From an uncultured Bacteroidia bacterium (lineage in GTDB: Bacteria > Bacteroidota > Bacteroidia > Bacteroidales > F082): DNA of 64,000 bases. Where the stretch lies: assembly GCA_902786745.1 (NCBI GenBank), contig CADADR010000003.1, positions 62,001 to 126,000 on the forward strand. The letters run 5' to 3'. Under the pieces are notes generated by a model. The model saw only the letters and a list, made by a program, of their open reading frames with translations, was not told the origin of the DNA and did no database searches. Both the position numbers and the translations under genes were made by a program. How positions within the stretch are numbered: the stretch's first letter is position 1; each line of letters starts with the position of its first letter. Below are positions 25,721-40,223 of the stretch, one piece after another.

Positions 25721-28700
25721 TTAAAGTGCGGCCTTTTCTTGCAGCTCTTCGTACTCTTCGCGAGAGCCAACAATCAAGTCCTCATACTCGCGCAGACCCG
25801 TACCGGCAGGAATCTTGTGACCAACAATCACATTCTCCTTCATGCCGAGCAGGAAGTCTGACTTGGCTGAGATGGCGGCATTGGTCAGCACCTTGGTGGT
25901 CTCCTGGAAGGAGGCTGCCGATATGAAGCTGTCCGTTGCCAAAGCAGCACGGGTGATACCTTGCAGCACCTGTTTGGCCGTGGCCGGACGAGCCGGACGT
26001 ACCTGAGGCAGTGCCAGGTCCTTACGCTTCAGTGCGGACTCTTCCTCACGAAGCTTCATAGCAGAGACAATCTCGCCCTTCATCAGCTTCTCGGAAGCAC
26101 CGTTGTCTTCCACGAAGAATTTACCGTAGATGTCGTCGTTCTCCTCTTGGAAAGTCAGTTTGTTGACCAACTCACCTTGCAGGAAGCGGGTGTCACCCGG
26201 ATCGATGATCTCGACCTTACGCATCATCTGACGCACGATAACCTCGAAGTGCTTGTCGTTGATGACCACACCTTGCTGACGATACACGCTTTGTGCCTCG
26301 TTGACGATGTATTCCTGAACCTTCATGGGTCCCATGATTTCCAGGATGCTGTTAGGCGTGATGACGCCTTCCGACAGCGGCTGGCCAGCTTTCACGAAGT
26401 CGCTCTCCTGAGCCAGGATCTGCTTCGTCGTAGGAATCAGATAACGCTTTTCTTCTCCTGTTTTAGCCGTAACGACAACCTCACGGTTACCACGCTTCAG
26501 CTTCTTCTCGAGATGGACGATACCGTCGATTTCGGAAACGACAGCAGGATCGATGGAGTTACGAGCCTCAAACAGCTCTTGCACACGCGGCAGACCGCCC
26601 GTGATATCACCGCCGCCAGAGACGTTACGCGGGATACGCACCAGCTGATCACCAGCACTGATAGCCTCGCCCTCTTCAACGATGACGTGGGCATCAACAG
26701 GCAAGTCGTAAGAAACCAAGGTCTCGCCATTCTCATCAACGATATCGATGAGCGGGTTCTTGGCACCTCTTCTACCCTCGATGATGACGCGCTCGTTAAA
26801 GCCCGTTTCAGCGATGGTCTCGTTACGGTAGGTAACACCTTCAACAACGTTCTGGAAGCGCACCTTACCATTGAATTCGGAGATGATAGTGGCATTGTAG
26901 GGATCCCATTCGCAGATCTTGTCGCCCTTCTTCACCTGATCGCCAGACTTGAAGAACAACTTGGCGCCATAAGGAATGTTGGTCGTCATCAAAACGACAT
27001 CCGTATGGTTGTCATGCAACTTCATCTCAGCCGAACGGCCAATCACGATTTGATACGTGTCGTTGTCCTTGTTAACTTCAACCGAACGGAGTTCGTCAAT
27101 CTCAAGGTAACCATCATACTTGGCTTCGGTGCTGTTGGCCACCAGACCCTTCGATGCCTTACCACCTTGGTGGAAGGTACGCAGAGTCAGCTGGGTACCA
27201 GGCTCACCGATGGACTGAGCGGCGATGACGCCCACAGCCTCACCTTTCTGCACCAGCTTGCTCGACGACAAGTTACGGCCGTAGCAGTTGGCACACACGC
27301 CGCGCTTCGACTCACAAGTCAGCACGGAACGGATCTCGACGCTCTCCAAAGGCGATTCGTCGATAGCCTCAGCAATGGCTTCGTTGATTTCCTCACCGCT
27401 GGCCACGATGAGTTCACCCGTCTGCGGATGGAACACGTCGTGCAAAGCCACACGGCCGAGGATACGGTCATATAACAAGGAGTGCTTACCAGGTTCTTTC
27501 TGTTCCTCACCACGCGAGATGGTCATACCACGGAGCGTACCGCAGTCCTTCTCGGTGATGATGACATCGTGCGCCACGTCGACCAGACGACGGGTCAGAT
27601 AACCAGCGTCAGCGGTCTTCAGAGCGGTATCGGCCAAACCCTTACGGGCACCGTGGGTGGAGATAAAGTACTCCAACACAGACAGACCTTCCTGGAAGTT
27701 GGACAAAATCGGGTTCTCAATGATTTCGGAGCCGCCTGAACCAGCCTTCATAGGCTTGGCCATCAGACCTCTCATACCACAGAGCTGTGACACCTGAGCC
27801 TCAGAACCACGAGCACCGGAGTGCAGCATCATGTAAACCGGGTTGAAGCCTTGGTCGTCGCTCGACAACACCTTCATCACCTCTTGGGTCAACTTGGCGT
27901 TGACATCGGTCCAAAGGTCAACGATCTGGTTGTAACGCTCATTCGGACCCATGAAGCCCATCTTTTCGAACTCACGAATCTCAGCAGCCTTGGAGTTAGC
28001 ATCAGAAATGAGGTTGCTCTTCATCTGAGGAACGAGGACGTTACCCAGGTTGAACGACAAGCCACCTTTATAGGCCTGATAGTAACCCATGTTCTTGATA
28101 TCGTCAAGGAACTTAGTGGTGACGGCGGTACCTTCCAACCTCACCATCTCACCGACGATGGTACGGAGCGACTTCTTGGTCAACAGCTCATTGATATAGC
28201 CATAGTCCTCGGGGACAACCTGGTTGAAGATGACACGACCCACAGTGGTCTCGACCAATTTGGTGACGAGTTTGTCCTCCTCACGCACCTTGACGCGCAC
28301 CTTGATAATGGCGTGCATGTCGGCACGACCTTCATTGTGGGCGATGATCACCTCTTCAGGCGAATAGAACGACATGCCTTCACCCTTAACAGGATGTTCA
28401 GGCGTGCTCTTACGAGGCTTGGTGATGTAGTACAAACCAAGAACCATATCCTGCGAAGGCAGCGTGATAGGAGCGCCATTCGAAGGGTTAAGGATGTTGT
28501 GCGAAGCCAGCATCAAGATCTGGGCTTCAAGCACAGCAGCGTTACCCAATGGTACGTGGACAGCCATCTGGTCACCGTCGAAGTCAGCGTTGAATGCCGT
28601 ACACACCAAGGGGTGCAGACGGATTGCTTTACCTTCGATGAGCTTAGGCTGGAAGGCCTGGATACCCAGACGGTGCAGCGTAGGAGCACGGTTCAGCAGA

Positions 28701-30025
28701 ATCGGGTGACCCTTCAGGATGTTTTCGAGGATATCCCAAACGACGGGATCCTTGCGGTCGACAATCTTCTTGGCCGATTTCACGGTCTTGACGATGCCGC
28801 GCTCGATGAGCTTACGAATCACAAACGGCTTGAACAGCTCAGCGGCCATATCCTTAGGCAGACCGCATTCGTTCATGTTCAAATCGGGACCCACGACGAT
28901 AACGGAACGACCAGAGTAGTCGACACGTTTACCAAGCAGGTTCTGACGGAAACGACCTTGCTTACCTTTCAGGCTGTCGCTCAATGACTTCAGCGGACGG
29001 TTCGAGTCGGTCTTCACAGCGCTCGACTTGCGGGAGTTGTCGAACAGGGAGTCGACAGCCTCCTGCAGCATACGCTTTTCATTACGCATGATGACGTCAG
29101 GAGCATTGATCTCGATCAAACGCTTCAGACGGTTGTTACGTATGATGACACGACGGTAGAGATCGTTCAAGTCGGAAGTAGCGAAACGGCCGCCATCCAA
29201 CGGGACGAGGGGACGCAGCTCAGGCGGAATCACCGGAACCACTTTCACGATCATCCATTCAGGACGGTTTTCGATGTGCGTGTTAGCCTCGCGGAAGGCC
29301 TCAAACACCTGCAAGCGTTTCAGCAGTTCTTGCTTACGCTGCTGGGCTTTCACCTCGTTGGCTTCGGCACGCAGACGGTTGGCTTCCTCATCGATATTCA
29401 GACGGGAAAGGAGGTCATAAAGAGCCTCAGCACCCATCTTGGCGATGAACTTATTCGGGTCATCCTCGGGCAAGTATTGGTTCTCGACCGGGATCGACTC
29501 CATCAGTTCGAGGTATTCTTCTTCCGTCAGGAACTCGTTCTTCGTCACCTTACGGCCTTCAGTGTCGTTGGGAATATCATGGCCTTCCAAGACACCACCT
29601 TGAATCACGACATAGCGTTCGTAATAAATGATGGAATCCAATTTCTTGGTAGGAATGCCAAGCAGGGCACCAATCTTATTGGGCAAGGAACGGAAATACC
29701 AGATATGGGCGACCGGCACCACCAAAGAGATGTGGCCCATGCGCTCACGTCTGACCTTCTTCTCAGTCACCTCTACACCGCAGTGGTCGCAAATGATGTT
29801 CTTATAACGGATGCGCTTGTACTTACCGCAGTGGCATTCCCAGTCCTTCACAGGACCGAAGATACGCTCGCAGAACAAGCCGTCGCGCTCGGGTTTATAA
29901 GTACGGTAGTTGATGGTTTCGGGTTTCAAAACCTCTCCGTGAGAACGGGCAAGAATCGATTCCGGCGAAGCCAAACTCACCGTTATGCTAGCGAAGTTGC
30001 TATTGACTATATTGTTAGTTGCCAT
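25721..30025 (-). CDS. rpoC: DNA-directed RNA polymerase subunit beta'
   Basis: The 1434-residue beta' subunit, full length for Bacteroidota. The N-terminal zinc site (CHCGKYK and CDHCG), the active-site loop [14 protein letters not shown] with its three magnesium-binding Asp residues, the second zinc site ([14 protein letters not shown]), the bridge-helix and trigger-loop region ([19 protein letters not shown]) and the C-terminal [19 protein letters not shown] are all present. It begins 33 bases after the rpoB stop. Nothing is missing or interrupted. Confidence 0.98.
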   Translation of the reverse strand: MATNNIVNSNFASITVSLASPESILARSHGEVLKPETINYRTYKPERDGLFCERIFGPVKDWECHCGKYKRIRYKNIICDHCGVEVTEKKVRRERMGHISLVVPVAHIWYFRSLPNKIGALLGIPTKKLDSIIYYERYVVIQGGVLEGHDIPNDTEGRKVTKNEFLTEEEYLELMESIPVENQYLPEDDPNKFIAKMGAEALYDLLSRLNIDEEANRLRAEANEVKAQQRKQELLKRLQVFEAFREANTHIENRPEWMIVKVVPVIPPELRPLVPLDGGRFATSDLNDLYRRVIIRNNRLKRLIEINAPDVIMRNEKRMLQEAVDSLFDNSRKSSAVKTDSNRPLKSLSDSLKGKQGRFRQNLLGKRVDYSGRSVIVVGPDLNMNECGLPKDMAAELFKPFVIRKLIERGIVKTVKSAKKIVDRKDPVVWDILENILKGHPILLNRAPTLHRLGIQAFQPKLIEGKAIRLHPLVCTAFNADFDGDQMAVHVPLGNAAVLEAQILMLASHNILNPSNGAPITLPSQDMVLGLYYITKPRKSTPEHPVKGEGMSFYSPEEVIIAHNEGRADMHAIIKVRVKVREEDKLVTKLVETTVGRVIFNQVVPEDYGYINELLTKKSLRTIVGEMVRLEGTAVTTKFLDDIKNMGYYQAYKGGLSFNLGNVLVPQMKSNLISDANSKAAEIREFEKMGFMGPNERYNQIVDLWTDVNAKLTQEVMKVLSSDDQGFNPVYMMLHSGARGSEAQVSQLCGMRGLMAKPMKAGSGGSEIIENPILSNFQEGLSVLEYFISTHGARKGLADTALKTADAGYLTRRLVDVAHDVIITEKDCGTLRGMTISRGEEQKEPGKHSLLYDRILGRVALHDVFHPQTGELIVASGEEINEAIAEAIDESPLESVEIRSVLTCESKRGVCANCYGRNLSSSKLVQKGEAVGVIAAQSIGEPGTQLTLRTFHQGGKASKGLVANSTEAKYDGYLEIDELRSVEVNKDNDTYQIVIGRSAEMKLHDNHTDVVLMTTNIPYGAKLFFKSGDQVKKGDKICEWDPYNATIISEFNGKVRFQNVVEGVTYRNETIAETGFNERVIIEGRRGAKNPLIDIVDENGETLVSYDLPVDAHVIVEEGEAISAGDQLVRIPRNVSGGGDITGGLPRVQELFEARNSIDPAVVSEIDGIVHLEKKLKRGNREVVVTAKTGEEKRYLIPTTKQILAQESDFVKAGQPLSEGVITPNSILEIMGPMKVQEYIVNEAQSVYRQQGVVINDKHFEVIVRQMMRKVEIIDPGDTRFLQGELVNKLTFQEENDDIYGKFFVEDNGASEKLMKGEIVSAMKLREEESALKRKDLALPQVRPARPATAKQVLQGITRAALATDSFISAASFQETTKVLTNAAISAKSDFLLGMKENVIVGHKIPAGTGLREYEDLIVGSREEYEELQEKAAL

Positions 30026-30058
30026 ATTTCTGTTTGTTTTATCCTAGCATTATTAAAC

Positions 30059-33904
<3,846 letters not shown>

Positions 33905-33958
33905 GGTATTATTGTTTTTAAGTGATGTAATGAGAAAGACGAACAAACTAAAAGAGGA

Positions 33959-34015
33959 ATTTTCGCATAAAGCGAAAAATCGGCACAAACCTCAGCCCCT
34001 ATCGGGACTGAGGTT
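33959..34015 (-). promoter_or_regulatory. Tandem hairpins in the rplL-rpoB spacer
   Basis: Between rplL and rpoB two stem-loops are visible. AACCTCAG (33988-33995) pairs with CTGAGGTT (34008-34015), with further CCC/GGG pairing inside. ATTTTCGC (33959-33966) pairs with GCGAAAAAT (33972-33980, one bulge). Neither is followed by a long U-run on the minus strand. Their position matches the rplL-rpoB attenuation or RNA-processing point known in enterobacteria; the function here is inferred. Confidence 0.55.
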
Positions 34016-34043
34016 GAATGCCGTTATTACGGGATATGAATCC

Positions 34044-34421
34044 TTATTTCACTTCCACTTCTGCACCGGCCTCTTCGAGTTGAGCCTTCAGTGCATTAGC
34101 TTCGTCTTTGCTCACGCCTTCCTTCAGGGCCTTAGGAGCTGCGTCAACGAGTTCCTTGGCTTCCTTCAGACCGAGGCTGGTGAGTTCCTTCACCAACTTC
34201 ACGACTGCCAGCTTCTGAGCACCAGCGCTCTTCAGGATGACATCGAAAGAAGTCTTTTCTTCAGCAGCGGCAGCGGCGCCACCAGCAGCAGGAGCAGCAA
34301 CAGCAACAGCGGCGGCTGCAGGTTCGATACCGTATTCTTCTTTCAGGATGTTAGCGAGTTCGTTCACTTCCTTCACGGTAAGATTCACTAATTGTTCAGC
34401 AAAAGCTTTAAGATCTGCCAT
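34044..34421 (-). CDS. rplL: 50S ribosomal protein L7/L12
   Basis: The stalk protein that recruits elongation GTPases; present as dimers bound to L10. The 125 residues show the N-terminal dimerisation helices ([21 protein letters not shown]), the Ala/Gly-rich hinge and the C-terminal domain ([40 protein letters not shown]). Length and layout are normal. It follows rplJ by 66 bases. Confidence 0.97.
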   Translation of the reverse strand: MADLKAFAEQLVNLTVKEVNELANILKEEYGIEPAAAAVAVAAPAAGGAAAAAEEKTSFDVILKSAGAQKLAVVKLVKELTSLGLKEAKELVDAAPKALKEGVSKDEANALKAQLEEAGAEVEVK

Positions 34422-34487
34422 TTTACTAATTATTTTAAATTGTTAATACTTGCTTTTAATGATTTTGAATGATTCTCATTCGGTTTA

Positions 34488-35009
34488 TTATTCTGGTCTA
34501 TCAGACAAGGTTTCGAGAATACCGCTCAGCTTGTTGCCACCGGACTGCAGGCCGCTGATGATGTTCTTCATCGGCGATTGCAGCAGAGCGATAACATCGG
34601 CGATGAGGTCGTTCTTCGACTTCACGTTGCACAGGGCATCGATCATATCGTCGCCAATGTAGCAGCACTCTTCGATGTAGGCGCCCTTCAGGATGGGGCG
34701 GTCGCTGGTCTTACGGAAACTCTTGATCAGCTTGGCGGGAGCGTTGCCGGTCTCGCAAAGCATCAGCGCAGTTGATCCTTTCAGAACGTCGTACAGGCCT
34801 TCGTAGTCCTTCTCCATCTGCTGCATAGCCTTATGGAGCAAAGCGTTCTTCACAACGATCATTTTCACACCACTATTGAAGCACTGTCTTCTCAGCTGGC
34901 TCGTCTTCTCGGCGTTGAGGTCGGAGACGTCGGTCAGGTAGAAATTGGGGCAGGCTTTCAATTCACTCAGGATGGAGTCGATGAGGACTTGTTTATCTTC
35001 TTTTCTCAT
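34488..35009 (-). CDS. rplJ: 50S ribosomal protein L10
   Basis: L10 anchors the L7/L12 dimers to 23S rRNA. The 173-residue protein shows the N-terminal rRNA-binding segment (LKACPNFYLTDVSDLNAEKT, LRRQCFNSGVKMIVVKNALL) and the C-terminal helix region that carries L7/L12. It starts 20 bases after the rplA stop, so there is little room for a separate L10 leader in this spacer. Confidence 0.97.
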   Translation of the reverse strand: MRKEDKQVLIDSILSELKACPNFYLTDVSDLNAEKTSQLRRQCFNSGVKMIVVKNALLHKAMQQMEKDYEGLYDVLKGSTALMLCETGNAPAKLIKSFRKTSDRPILKGAYIEECCYIGDDMIDALCNVKSKNDLIADVIALLQSPMKNIISGLQSGGNKLSGILETLSDRPE

Positions 35010-35029
35010 TTCAACAAATTCCTTTCAAT

Positions 35030-35725
35030 TTAGTTTGACACTGATTTGACATCGATCTGCACACCCGGGCTCATCGTGCTAGAGATATAAATGCTCTTCA
35101 CATACGTACCTTTAGCAGCGGCTGGTTTCAACTTGATAACGGTTTGGATCAGCTCCTTGGCGTTATCAAAAATCTGTTCGGGAGAGAAGCTCACTTTAGC
35201 GACTCCAGCAGCAATGATACCGTATTTGTCGACCTTGAAGTCGATCTTACCGGCCTTTACTTCTTGAACAGCCTTTGCGACATCCATCGTAACAGTACCT
35301 GTCTTGGGGTTCGGCATCAAGCCGCGAGGACCGAGGATACGGCCCAGGGCACCCACCTTAGGCATGATGTTAGGAGTGGTGATCACAATGTCAATATCGG
35401 TCCAACCGTCTTTAATCTTCTGGATGTATTCATCCAGACCGACGTAATCAGCACCTGCGTCTAAAGCTTCCTGAGCCTTGTCCGGGTTACAAAGAACCAG
35501 AACGCGGACGACTTTACCAGTACCGTGGGGCAGCGTGACAGAACCGCGGACCATTTGATTGGCCTTACGGGGGTCAACACCCAAACGGATGTTCAAGTCA
35601 ACCGAAGCATCGAACTTGCTGTAGGTGATCTGTTTTACGATATTAACTGCTTCATTCAAGGAGTAACTCTTGCTTTTGTCGAACTTAGCTAAAGCTTCTT
35701 TCCTCTGTTTGGATACTTTTGACAT
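35030..35725 (-). CDS. rplA: 50S ribosomal protein L1
   Basis: L1 forms the mobile stalk beside the ribosomal E site and in many bacteria represses its own operon. The 231 residues include [31 protein letters not shown]-type [15 protein letters not shown] and [20 protein letters not shown], the family signature. It follows rplK by 40 bases in the usual order. Confidence 0.97.
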   Translation of the reverse strand: MSKVSKQRKEALAKFDKSKSYSLNEAVNIVKQITYSKFDASVDLNIRLGVDPRKANQMVRGSVTLPHGTGKVVRVLVLCNPDKAQEALDAGADYVGLDEYIQKIKDGWTDIDIVITTPNIMPKVGALGRILGPRGLMPNPKTGTVTMDVAKAVQEVKAGKIDFKVDKYGIIAAGVAKVSFSPEQIFDNAKELIQTVIKLKPAAAKGTYVKSIYISSTMSPGVQIDVKSVSN

Positions 35726-35765
35726 TTAACTAACTTTTTTTTGTTCTACAAATGCATGAAAGATC

Positions 35766-36212
35766 TTAGTCTTTCTTTAAAGGTGATTCGCCGGTTATCT
35801 TCACGCCCATGCTGCGTGCCGTACCTGCCACCATTGACATGGCGGACTCGACGGTAAAGCAATTCATGTCTTTCATCTTGTTGGTGGCGATTTCACGCAC
35901 TTGGTCCCAAGTCAACGAACCGACTTTCGTACGGTTAGGTTCCTTGGAGCCGCCTTTGATCTTCGCAGCCTCAATGATGGAGACAGCCACGGGAGAAGCC
36001 TTCACGATGAAATCGAAAGACTTGTCCTTGTAAACAGTGATAATGACGGGCAAAACCTTGCCAGCCTGATCCTGCGTACGGGCATTGAACTGCTTGCAGA
36101 ATTCCATGATGTTCACACCCTTCGAACCCAGAGCGGGACCAACGGGCGGGGCGGGATTCGCAGCTCCTCCTTTGATTTGCAATTTAATTAATCCGCTTAC
36201 TTCTTTTGCCAT
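35766..36212 (-). CDS. rplK: 50S ribosomal protein L11
   Basis: L11 binds the GTPase-associated centre of 23S rRNA and is needed for the stringent response. The 148-residue protein has the N-terminal proline-rich loop ([20 protein letters not shown]) and the C-terminal RNA-binding domain ([30 protein letters not shown]). It follows nusG by 54 bases. Confidence 0.97.
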   Translation of the reverse strand: MAKEVSGLIKLQIKGGAANPAPPVGPALGSKGVNIMEFCKQFNARTQDQAGKVLPVIITVYKDKSFDFIVKASPVAVSIIEAAKIKGGSKEPNRTKVGSLTWDQVREIATNKMKDMNCFTVESAMSMVAGTARSMGVKITGESPLKKD

Positions 36213-36266
36213 TTCTTTAATCCTTATAAGTGTATTTAGGCAACAATTTAACTTGCATAAACTGAC

Positions 36267-36815
36267 TTAACTCTCCAACTTCACCTGGAAGAAACTCAGT
36301 TCCAACGGGGTCTTACGGCCAAAGATCTTAACAGCCACCTTCAGTTTCTTCTTTTCCTCGTTCACCTCTTCGATGACACCTTGGAAAGTGCTGAAGGGAC
36401 CGTCGTTGACGATGACCGACTGGCCCACCATGAACGTGACATCGCTGCCAGCGCCCATGCCTTGGAGCTCGTCAACCTTGCCGAGAATACGCTTCACCTC
36501 TTGCGGGCGCAGCGGACAAGGCTCACCAGCAGTGCCCAGGAAGCCGAGCACATTAGGAACGTCCTTGATGACATGAACGACCTCGCCCACCAAGACAGCC
36601 TCCACAAGCACATAGCCCGGCAGGTAGTTGCGCTCTTTGCACACCTTCTTGCCGTTCTTGACTTCGAAGTACTTCTCGGTCGGGATCAAGATAGTAGAAA
36701 TAAGGTCTTGCAGATTCAGCCTCTTGATCTCAGATTCAAGGTATTCCTTTACCTTTTTCTCCTTACCAGACATGGCCTTCACCACATACCATTTCTTCTC
36801 GTTCGTGTCACTCAT
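36267..36815 (-). CDS. nusG: Transcription termination/antitermination protein NusG
   Basis: NusG binds RNA polymerase and couples it to Rho or the ribosome. The 182 residues carry the NGN domain ([20 protein letters not shown] ... [12 protein letters not shown]) and the C-terminal KOW domain ([20 protein letters not shown] ... [20 protein letters not shown]). Length and order after secE are standard. Confidence 0.97.
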   Translation of the reverse strand: MSDTNEKKWYVVKAMSGKEKKVKEYLESEIKRLNLQDLISTILIPTEKYFEVKNGKKVCKERNYLPGYVLVEAVLVGEVVHVIKDVPNVLGFLGTAGEPCPLRPQEVKRILGKVDELQGMGAGSDVTFMVGQSVIVNDGPFSTFQGVIEEVNEEKKKLKVAVKIFGRKTPLELSFFQVKLES

Positions 36816-36872
36816 CTTCCACTCTAATTAAAAAGTCAGCCAATAAATGCTCATCAAGATTCAACCAATCTA

Positions 36873-37061
36873 TCAGAACAGTCTATAAAACGCTTCTAAC
36901 AGATTTTTGAATGAAATGTCCATCAGAAAAACCACCAAGGCGATTATTAGGGAAGCAATGGACACAACCCAAACGCTACTTCTCAACTCAGGCCAAGTAG
37001 GCCAAGTGACCTTCTCTTTGAGTTCAGTGTAGCACTCTTTAATGTAGTTTATAATTTTCAT
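36873..37061 (-). CDS. secE: Preprotein translocase subunit SecE
   Basis: A 62-residue single-span SecE, the minimal form found outside proteobacteria. It has a conserved amphipathic helix (YIKECYTELKEKVTWPTWPE) followed by one transmembrane segment (VWVVSIASLIIALVVFLMDI). It lies between tRNA-Trp and nusG, its conserved position. Confidence 0.95.
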   Translation of the reverse strand: MKIINYIKECYTELKEKVTWPTWPELRSSVWVVSIASLIIALVVFLMDISFKNLLEAFYRLF

Positions 37062-37084
37062 CTCTATTGAACCTTAATAAAAAG

Positions 37085-37157
37085 CACGGGCGGAAAGGCT
37101 CGAACTCTCGACACTCGGTTTTGGAGACCGATGCTCTACCAACTGAGCTACGCCCGT
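37085..37157 (-). tRNA. tRNA-Trp (anticodon CCA)
   Basis: A 73-base cloverleaf on the minus strand. The 7-bp acceptor stem ACGGGCG/CGCCCGT has a G discriminator, and the anticodon stem TCGGT/ACCGA holds the loop CTCCAAA with anticodon CCA. The 3' CCA is not encoded. It lies between tuf and secE. Confidence 0.95.
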
Positions 37158-37207
37158 AGAATAAGGGTGGGTGTTGCCCCACCCTTACATAATTAATTGT
37201 CCGTTAA

Positions 37208-38398
37208 TCAATCGTCGATGATCTCGATCACCTGACCGGAACCAACGGTACGGCCACCTTCACGGATAGCGAAGCGGAGACCCTTGTCCATGGCGATGTC
37301 GGCAATCAACTTAACGTCGATGGTGACGTGGTCGCCAGGCATGACCATTTCCATACCTTCGGGCAGGGTGATTTCACCGGTAACGTCGGTGGTTCTGAAG
37401 TAGAACTGAGGACGATACTTGTTACGGAACGGGGTGTGACGGCCACCTTCTTCTTTGCTCAGGACGTAGACCTGACCCTTGAAGTGGTGGTAAGGCTTCA
37501 CTGAACCGGGCTTGGCAATAACCATACCACGGCGGATTTCGTCCTTGTCGATACCACGGAGCAACAGACCAGCGTTATCGCCAGCTTCACCTTCGTCCAA
37601 AATCTTGCGGAACATTTCCACACCGGTAACGACCGACTTCAGCTTCTCAGCACCCATACCGAGGATATCAACGGGGTCACCAACGTGGATGACGCCAGTC
37701 TCGATACGACCGGTAGCAACGGTACCACGGCCAGTGATGGAGAACACGTCCTCGATAGGCATCAGGAACGGTTTGTCAACGGCACGAGCGGGTTCGGGAA
37801 TCCAAGTGTCGCAAGCTTCCATCAGCTCGTCGATGGCAGGAGTCCATTTCGGGTCATCGTTCAGAGCACCCAGAGCGGAGCCACGGATGATAGGCGTATT
37901 GTCGGCGTCGAATTCGTACTTGCCAAGGAGGTCGCGGATTTCCATCTCGACCAATTCGAGCAACTCTTCATCGTCAACAAGGTCGCACTTGTTCAGGAAC
38001 ACCACGAGGCGCGGCACACCAACCTGACGGGCGAGCAGGATGTGCTCACGGGTTTGAGGCATGGGACCGTCGGTGGCGGCGACAACGATGATAGCACCAT
38101 CCATCTGGGCGGCACCCGTAACCATGTTCTTCACATAGTCAGCGTGGCCGGGGCAGTCGACGTGAGCGTAGTGACGCTTCTCGGTCTGGTACTCAACGTG
38201 AGCCGTATTGATGGTGATACCTCTCTCCTTCTCTTCAGGAGCGGAGTCGATGGAGTCGAAGGATTTAACCTCCGAGAGACCCTTCTTGGCCAGGTGCAGG
38301 GTGATAGCAGCGGTCAAAGTGGTCTTGCCGTGGTCAACGTGGCCAATAGTACCAATGTTGACGTGCGGTTTAGTTCTTTCGAATTTTTCTTTTGCCAT
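37208..38398 (-). CDS. tuf: Elongation factor Tu
   Basis: EF-Tu, a GTPase that delivers aminoacyl-tRNA to the ribosome. The 396 residues have G1 [11 protein letters not shown], the switch-[14 protein letters not shown]3 DCPGHADY, G4 NKCD and G5 SAL, followed by two beta-barrel domains. It is preceded by four tRNA genes in the order seen before tufB in enterobacteria. The G/C-rich, uniform codon choice fits high expression. Confidence 0.98.
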   Translation of the reverse strand: MAKEKFERTKPHVNIGTIGHVDHGKTTLTAAITLHLAKKGLSEVKSFDSIDSAPEEKERGITINTAHVEYQTEKRHYAHVDCPGHADYVKNMVTGAAQMDGAIIVVAATDGPMPQTREHILLARQVGVPRLVVFLNKCDLVDDEELLELVEMEIRDLLGKYEFDADNTPIIRGSALGALNDDPKWTPAIDELMEACDTWIPEPARAVDKPFLMPIEDVFSITGRGTVATGRIETGVIHVGDPVDILGMGAEKLKSVVTGVEMFRKILDEGEAGDNAGLLLRGIDKDEIRRGMVIAKPGSVKPYHHFKGQVYVLSKEEGGRHTPFRNKYRPQFYFRTTDVTGEITLPEGMEMVMPGDHVTIDVKLIADIAMDKGLRFAIREGGRTVGSGQVIEIIDD

Positions 38399-38444
38399 TT
38401 TACTTTTCTATTTAAGGTTATAAACTCTTATCCATAAAAAATCG

Positions 38445-38516
38445 AGCCGATGGGGAGAATTGAACTCCCGACCCCTTCCTTACCAAGGAAGTGCTCTACC
38501 GCTGAGCTACATCGGC
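38445..38516 (-). tRNA. tRNA-Thr (anticodon GGT)
   Basis: A 72-base cloverleaf with acceptor stem GCCGATG/CATCGGC and T discriminator. Anticodon stem CTTCC/GGAAG encloses TTGGTAA, giving GGT. It is the last of four tRNAs before tuf. Confidence 0.95.
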
Positions 38517-38531
38517 TTGTCTGTTCATCTG

Positions 38532-38604
38532 AGCGGAAGACGGGGCTCGAACCCGCCACCTAAAGCTTGGAAGGCTTTCGCTCTGCCAAATGAGCTACTT
38601 CCGC
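38532..38604 (-). tRNA. tRNA-Gly (anticodon TCC)
   Basis: A 73-base cloverleaf with acceptor stem GCGGAAG/CTTCCGC and T discriminator. Anticodon stem AAAGC/GCTTT encloses CTTCCAA, giving TCC. Confidence 0.95.
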
Positions 38605-38612
38605 TTGACTTG

Positions 38613-38694
38613 TGGGGGAAGGTGGACTCGAACCACCGAACGGATACCCGGACAGATTTACAGTCTGTTGCAATTGCCACTATGCGACTCCCCC
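38613..38694 (-). tRNA. tRNA-Tyr (anticodon GTA)
   Basis: An 82-base class II tRNA with a long variable arm (around TCCGGGTATCCGTTC). Acceptor stem GGGGGAG pairs with TTCCCCC (one G-U), with discriminator A. Anticodon loop CTGTAAA gives GTA. Confidence 0.95.
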
Positions 38695-38705
38695 AGTGCT
38701 AACTG

Positions 38706-38778
38706 AGCCGGTAGACGGACTCGAACCGCCGACAGGCTGATTACAAATCAGCTACTCTACCAACTGAGTTATACCGGC
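38706..38778 (-). tRNA. tRNA-Thr (anticodon TGT)
   Basis: A 73-base cloverleaf with acceptor stem GCCGGTA/TACCGGC and T discriminator. Anticodon stem GCTGA/TCAGC encloses TTTGTAA, giving TGT. It is the first gene of the tRNA-tuf transcript. Confidence 0.95.
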
Positions 38779-38836
38779 ATGATGTGAAAGAACTGTCGGC
38801 TTCTTTTTGCCGCCCTTTTCTCCGCGAAAAGGTGTG

Positions 38837-38844
38837 CAAAAATA
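38837..38844 (-). promoter_or_regulatory. -7 element for the tRNA-tuf transcript (TATTTTTG)
   Basis: TATTTTTG on the minus strand, 58 bases before the first tRNA. The 250-base spacer 38779-39029 otherwise holds A/T-rich sequence and the raiA terminator. Confidence 0.6.
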
Positions 38845-38962
38845 GATACTTTTCTTGAATTGACAATGCGTTTTCTTCTTTTTTTTCGAAAAAAATTCTC
38901 AAATATTTACTATTTAATTGATATTCAATTATTTAAATCAACATGTTTTTCAAATAAAAAGG

Positions 38963-38991
38963 AAGCCGACCTGGTGTTTTCAGGCCGGCTT
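38963..38991 (-). terminator. Terminator after raiA
   Basis: AAGCCGACCTG (38963-38973) pairs with CAGGCCGGCTT (38981-38991) with one A-C mismatch. On the minus strand it is followed by CCTTTTTATTTG. Confidence 0.75.
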
Positions 38992-39029
38992 TCGTGTTTA
39001 ACAAGGTTTTTCGGAGTCTCCGAAGGGAA

Positions 39030-39326
39030 TTATTTTACGCTTCTACCCTTGTATTTCTCAAGTTGTTTCTTCAGTGCGTCAATCGAAGTGTCGATGGACT
39101 CTTCGAAAGTCTTGCTCTGCTTGCTGGCAAACAGGTCGTCGCCACGCAACACCAGGCGGATGTCTGCGATCTTGTTTTCAGGTGTGTCGGTGTTGTCGAG
39201 TTTCAACGACACTTCTGCATTGATCACCTCGCTGTACTTAGCGCAAAGCTTTTCCACTTTCTGCGTGATGAAGTCTTCAAGTTTTTGGTCAGCCTTGAAG
39301 TGAACTGAATTGATCATGACTTTCAT
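39030..39326 (-). CDS. raiA: Ribosome hibernation promoting factor (HPF/RaiA/YfiA family, short form)
   Basis: It binds the decoding centre of idle ribosomes and blocks translation in stationary phase. The 98-residue protein has the single domain of the short family (MKVMINSVHFKADQKLEDFI, VEKLCAKYSEVINAEVSLKL, NKIADIRLVLRGDDLFASKQ). I chose ATG 39326 over 39350 because homologues start at MKVxI and a GGAG lies upstream of it. It follows xerC by 20 bases, the usual Bacteroidota order rpsU-xerC-raiA. Confidence 0.92.
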   Translation of the reverse strand: MKVMINSVHFKADQKLEDFITQKVEKLCAKYSEVINAEVSLKLDNTDTPENKIADIRLVLRGDDLFASKQSKTFEESIDTSIDALKKQLEKYKGRSVK

Positions 39327-39346
39327 AATAAACTCCTTTCTTTTGG

Positions 39347-40222
39347 TCACCCTTTCGGGTGGGCTTGTTTATGAATTTTCTTAAGTTGTTCTATCGTGTT
39401 GTGGGCATAGATCTGCGTTGTGGCCAGGTCTTCATGCCCGAGCAGTTTCTGTATGGCCACAAGGTTGGCACCCTCGTCGAGCAGATGGGTGGCAAAGGTA
39501 TGGCGCAGCACATGCGGGCTCTTCTGCTTCAACGTTGTCACACCCTCCAACAGGTGATGCACCTTATTATATACATAATGCGGCGTCATCTCCTTCCCTT
39601 TGTCGTTCAAAAGCAGGCGATCGTCTTTTTCGGCGAACATCGCATCGCGCAATGCCTGATATTGTTCAATCATCTTCACCATCTGCCTTGATAACGGCAC
39701 CAGACGGTCTTTATTGCGTTTGCCATGTATTTTAAGCACCAAGCCCGCACGGTCAACATCGCTGTCGCGAAGTCCACGCAATTCGGCCTGACGCATGCCG
39801 GTCTGGTAGAGCAATTCGAAAAGCAGTTGGTCGCGACGGCTGGCGAAATCGTCCCCCTCATCAAACGACACCTTATTAATATCACCCTCAGTGACGAATT
39901 TGACCAAAGCCTTGGGCTGCTTCAATGCCTTGATGCCAGTCATGGGCGATTTCTCCATCAAGTTTTCGCGCAAGCAGTATTTATAGAAAGTGCGCAAAGC
40001 TGACGCCTTGCGGTTGATGCTTCTATTGACCAGTCCCTTCTCTTTCAGAGTGACGATGTACGACTTCACCTGCGTTGTTTTCACTTGCGTCAGGTCCTCG
40101 ACGCCGTATTCCGTCTTTATATATTCAGCAAATTGACACACGTCTCTACGGTACGCTTCAACGGTCAGCGCCGAAAAGCGTTTCTCCGCTTGAATGTATC
40201 CTATGAACTGGTCGATAAGCAT
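39347..40222 (-). CDS. xerC: Tyrosine recombinase XerC
   Basis: XerC and XerD resolve chromosome dimers at dif during division. The 291-residue protein has an N-terminal SAM-like core-binding domain (SALTVEAYRRDVCQFAEYI) and the C-terminal catalytic domain with all active residues: Arg in TGMRQAELRG (about 142-151), Lys in HGKRNKDR, His/Arg in HVLRHTFATHLL, His in LGHEDLATTQ and the Tyr nucleophile in IYAH. No mobile-element features surround it. The T-run of the rpsU terminator ends 7 bases before its ATG, so it depends on read-through or an atypical promoter. Confidence 0.93.
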   Translation of the reverse strand: MLIDQFIGYIQAEKRFSALTVEAYRRDVCQFAEYIKTEYGVEDLTQVKTTQVKSYIVTLKEKGLVNRSINRKASALRTFYKYCLRENLMEKSPMTGIKALKQPKALVKFVTEGDINKVSFDEGDDFASRRDQLLFELLYQTGMRQAELRGLRDSDVDRAGLVLKIHGKRNKDRLVPLSRQMVKMIEQYQALRDAMFAEKDDRLLLNDKGKEMTPHYVYNKVHHLLEGVTTLKQKSPHVLRHTFATHLLDEGANLVAIQKLLGHEDLATTQIYAHNTIEQLKKIHKQAHPKG

Positions 40223-40223
40223 A

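Noticed and set aside
33905-33988. ATG start for rpoB at 33988
   Set aside because: It adds residues unrelated to RpoB and includes both spacer hairpins; the TTG at 33904 fits the family N-terminus better.
39347-40222. Mobile element suggested by the tyrosine recombinase
   Set aside because: It lies in the conserved rpsU-xerC-raiA order with no att repeats, relaxase or cargo; it is the housekeeping Xer enzyme.
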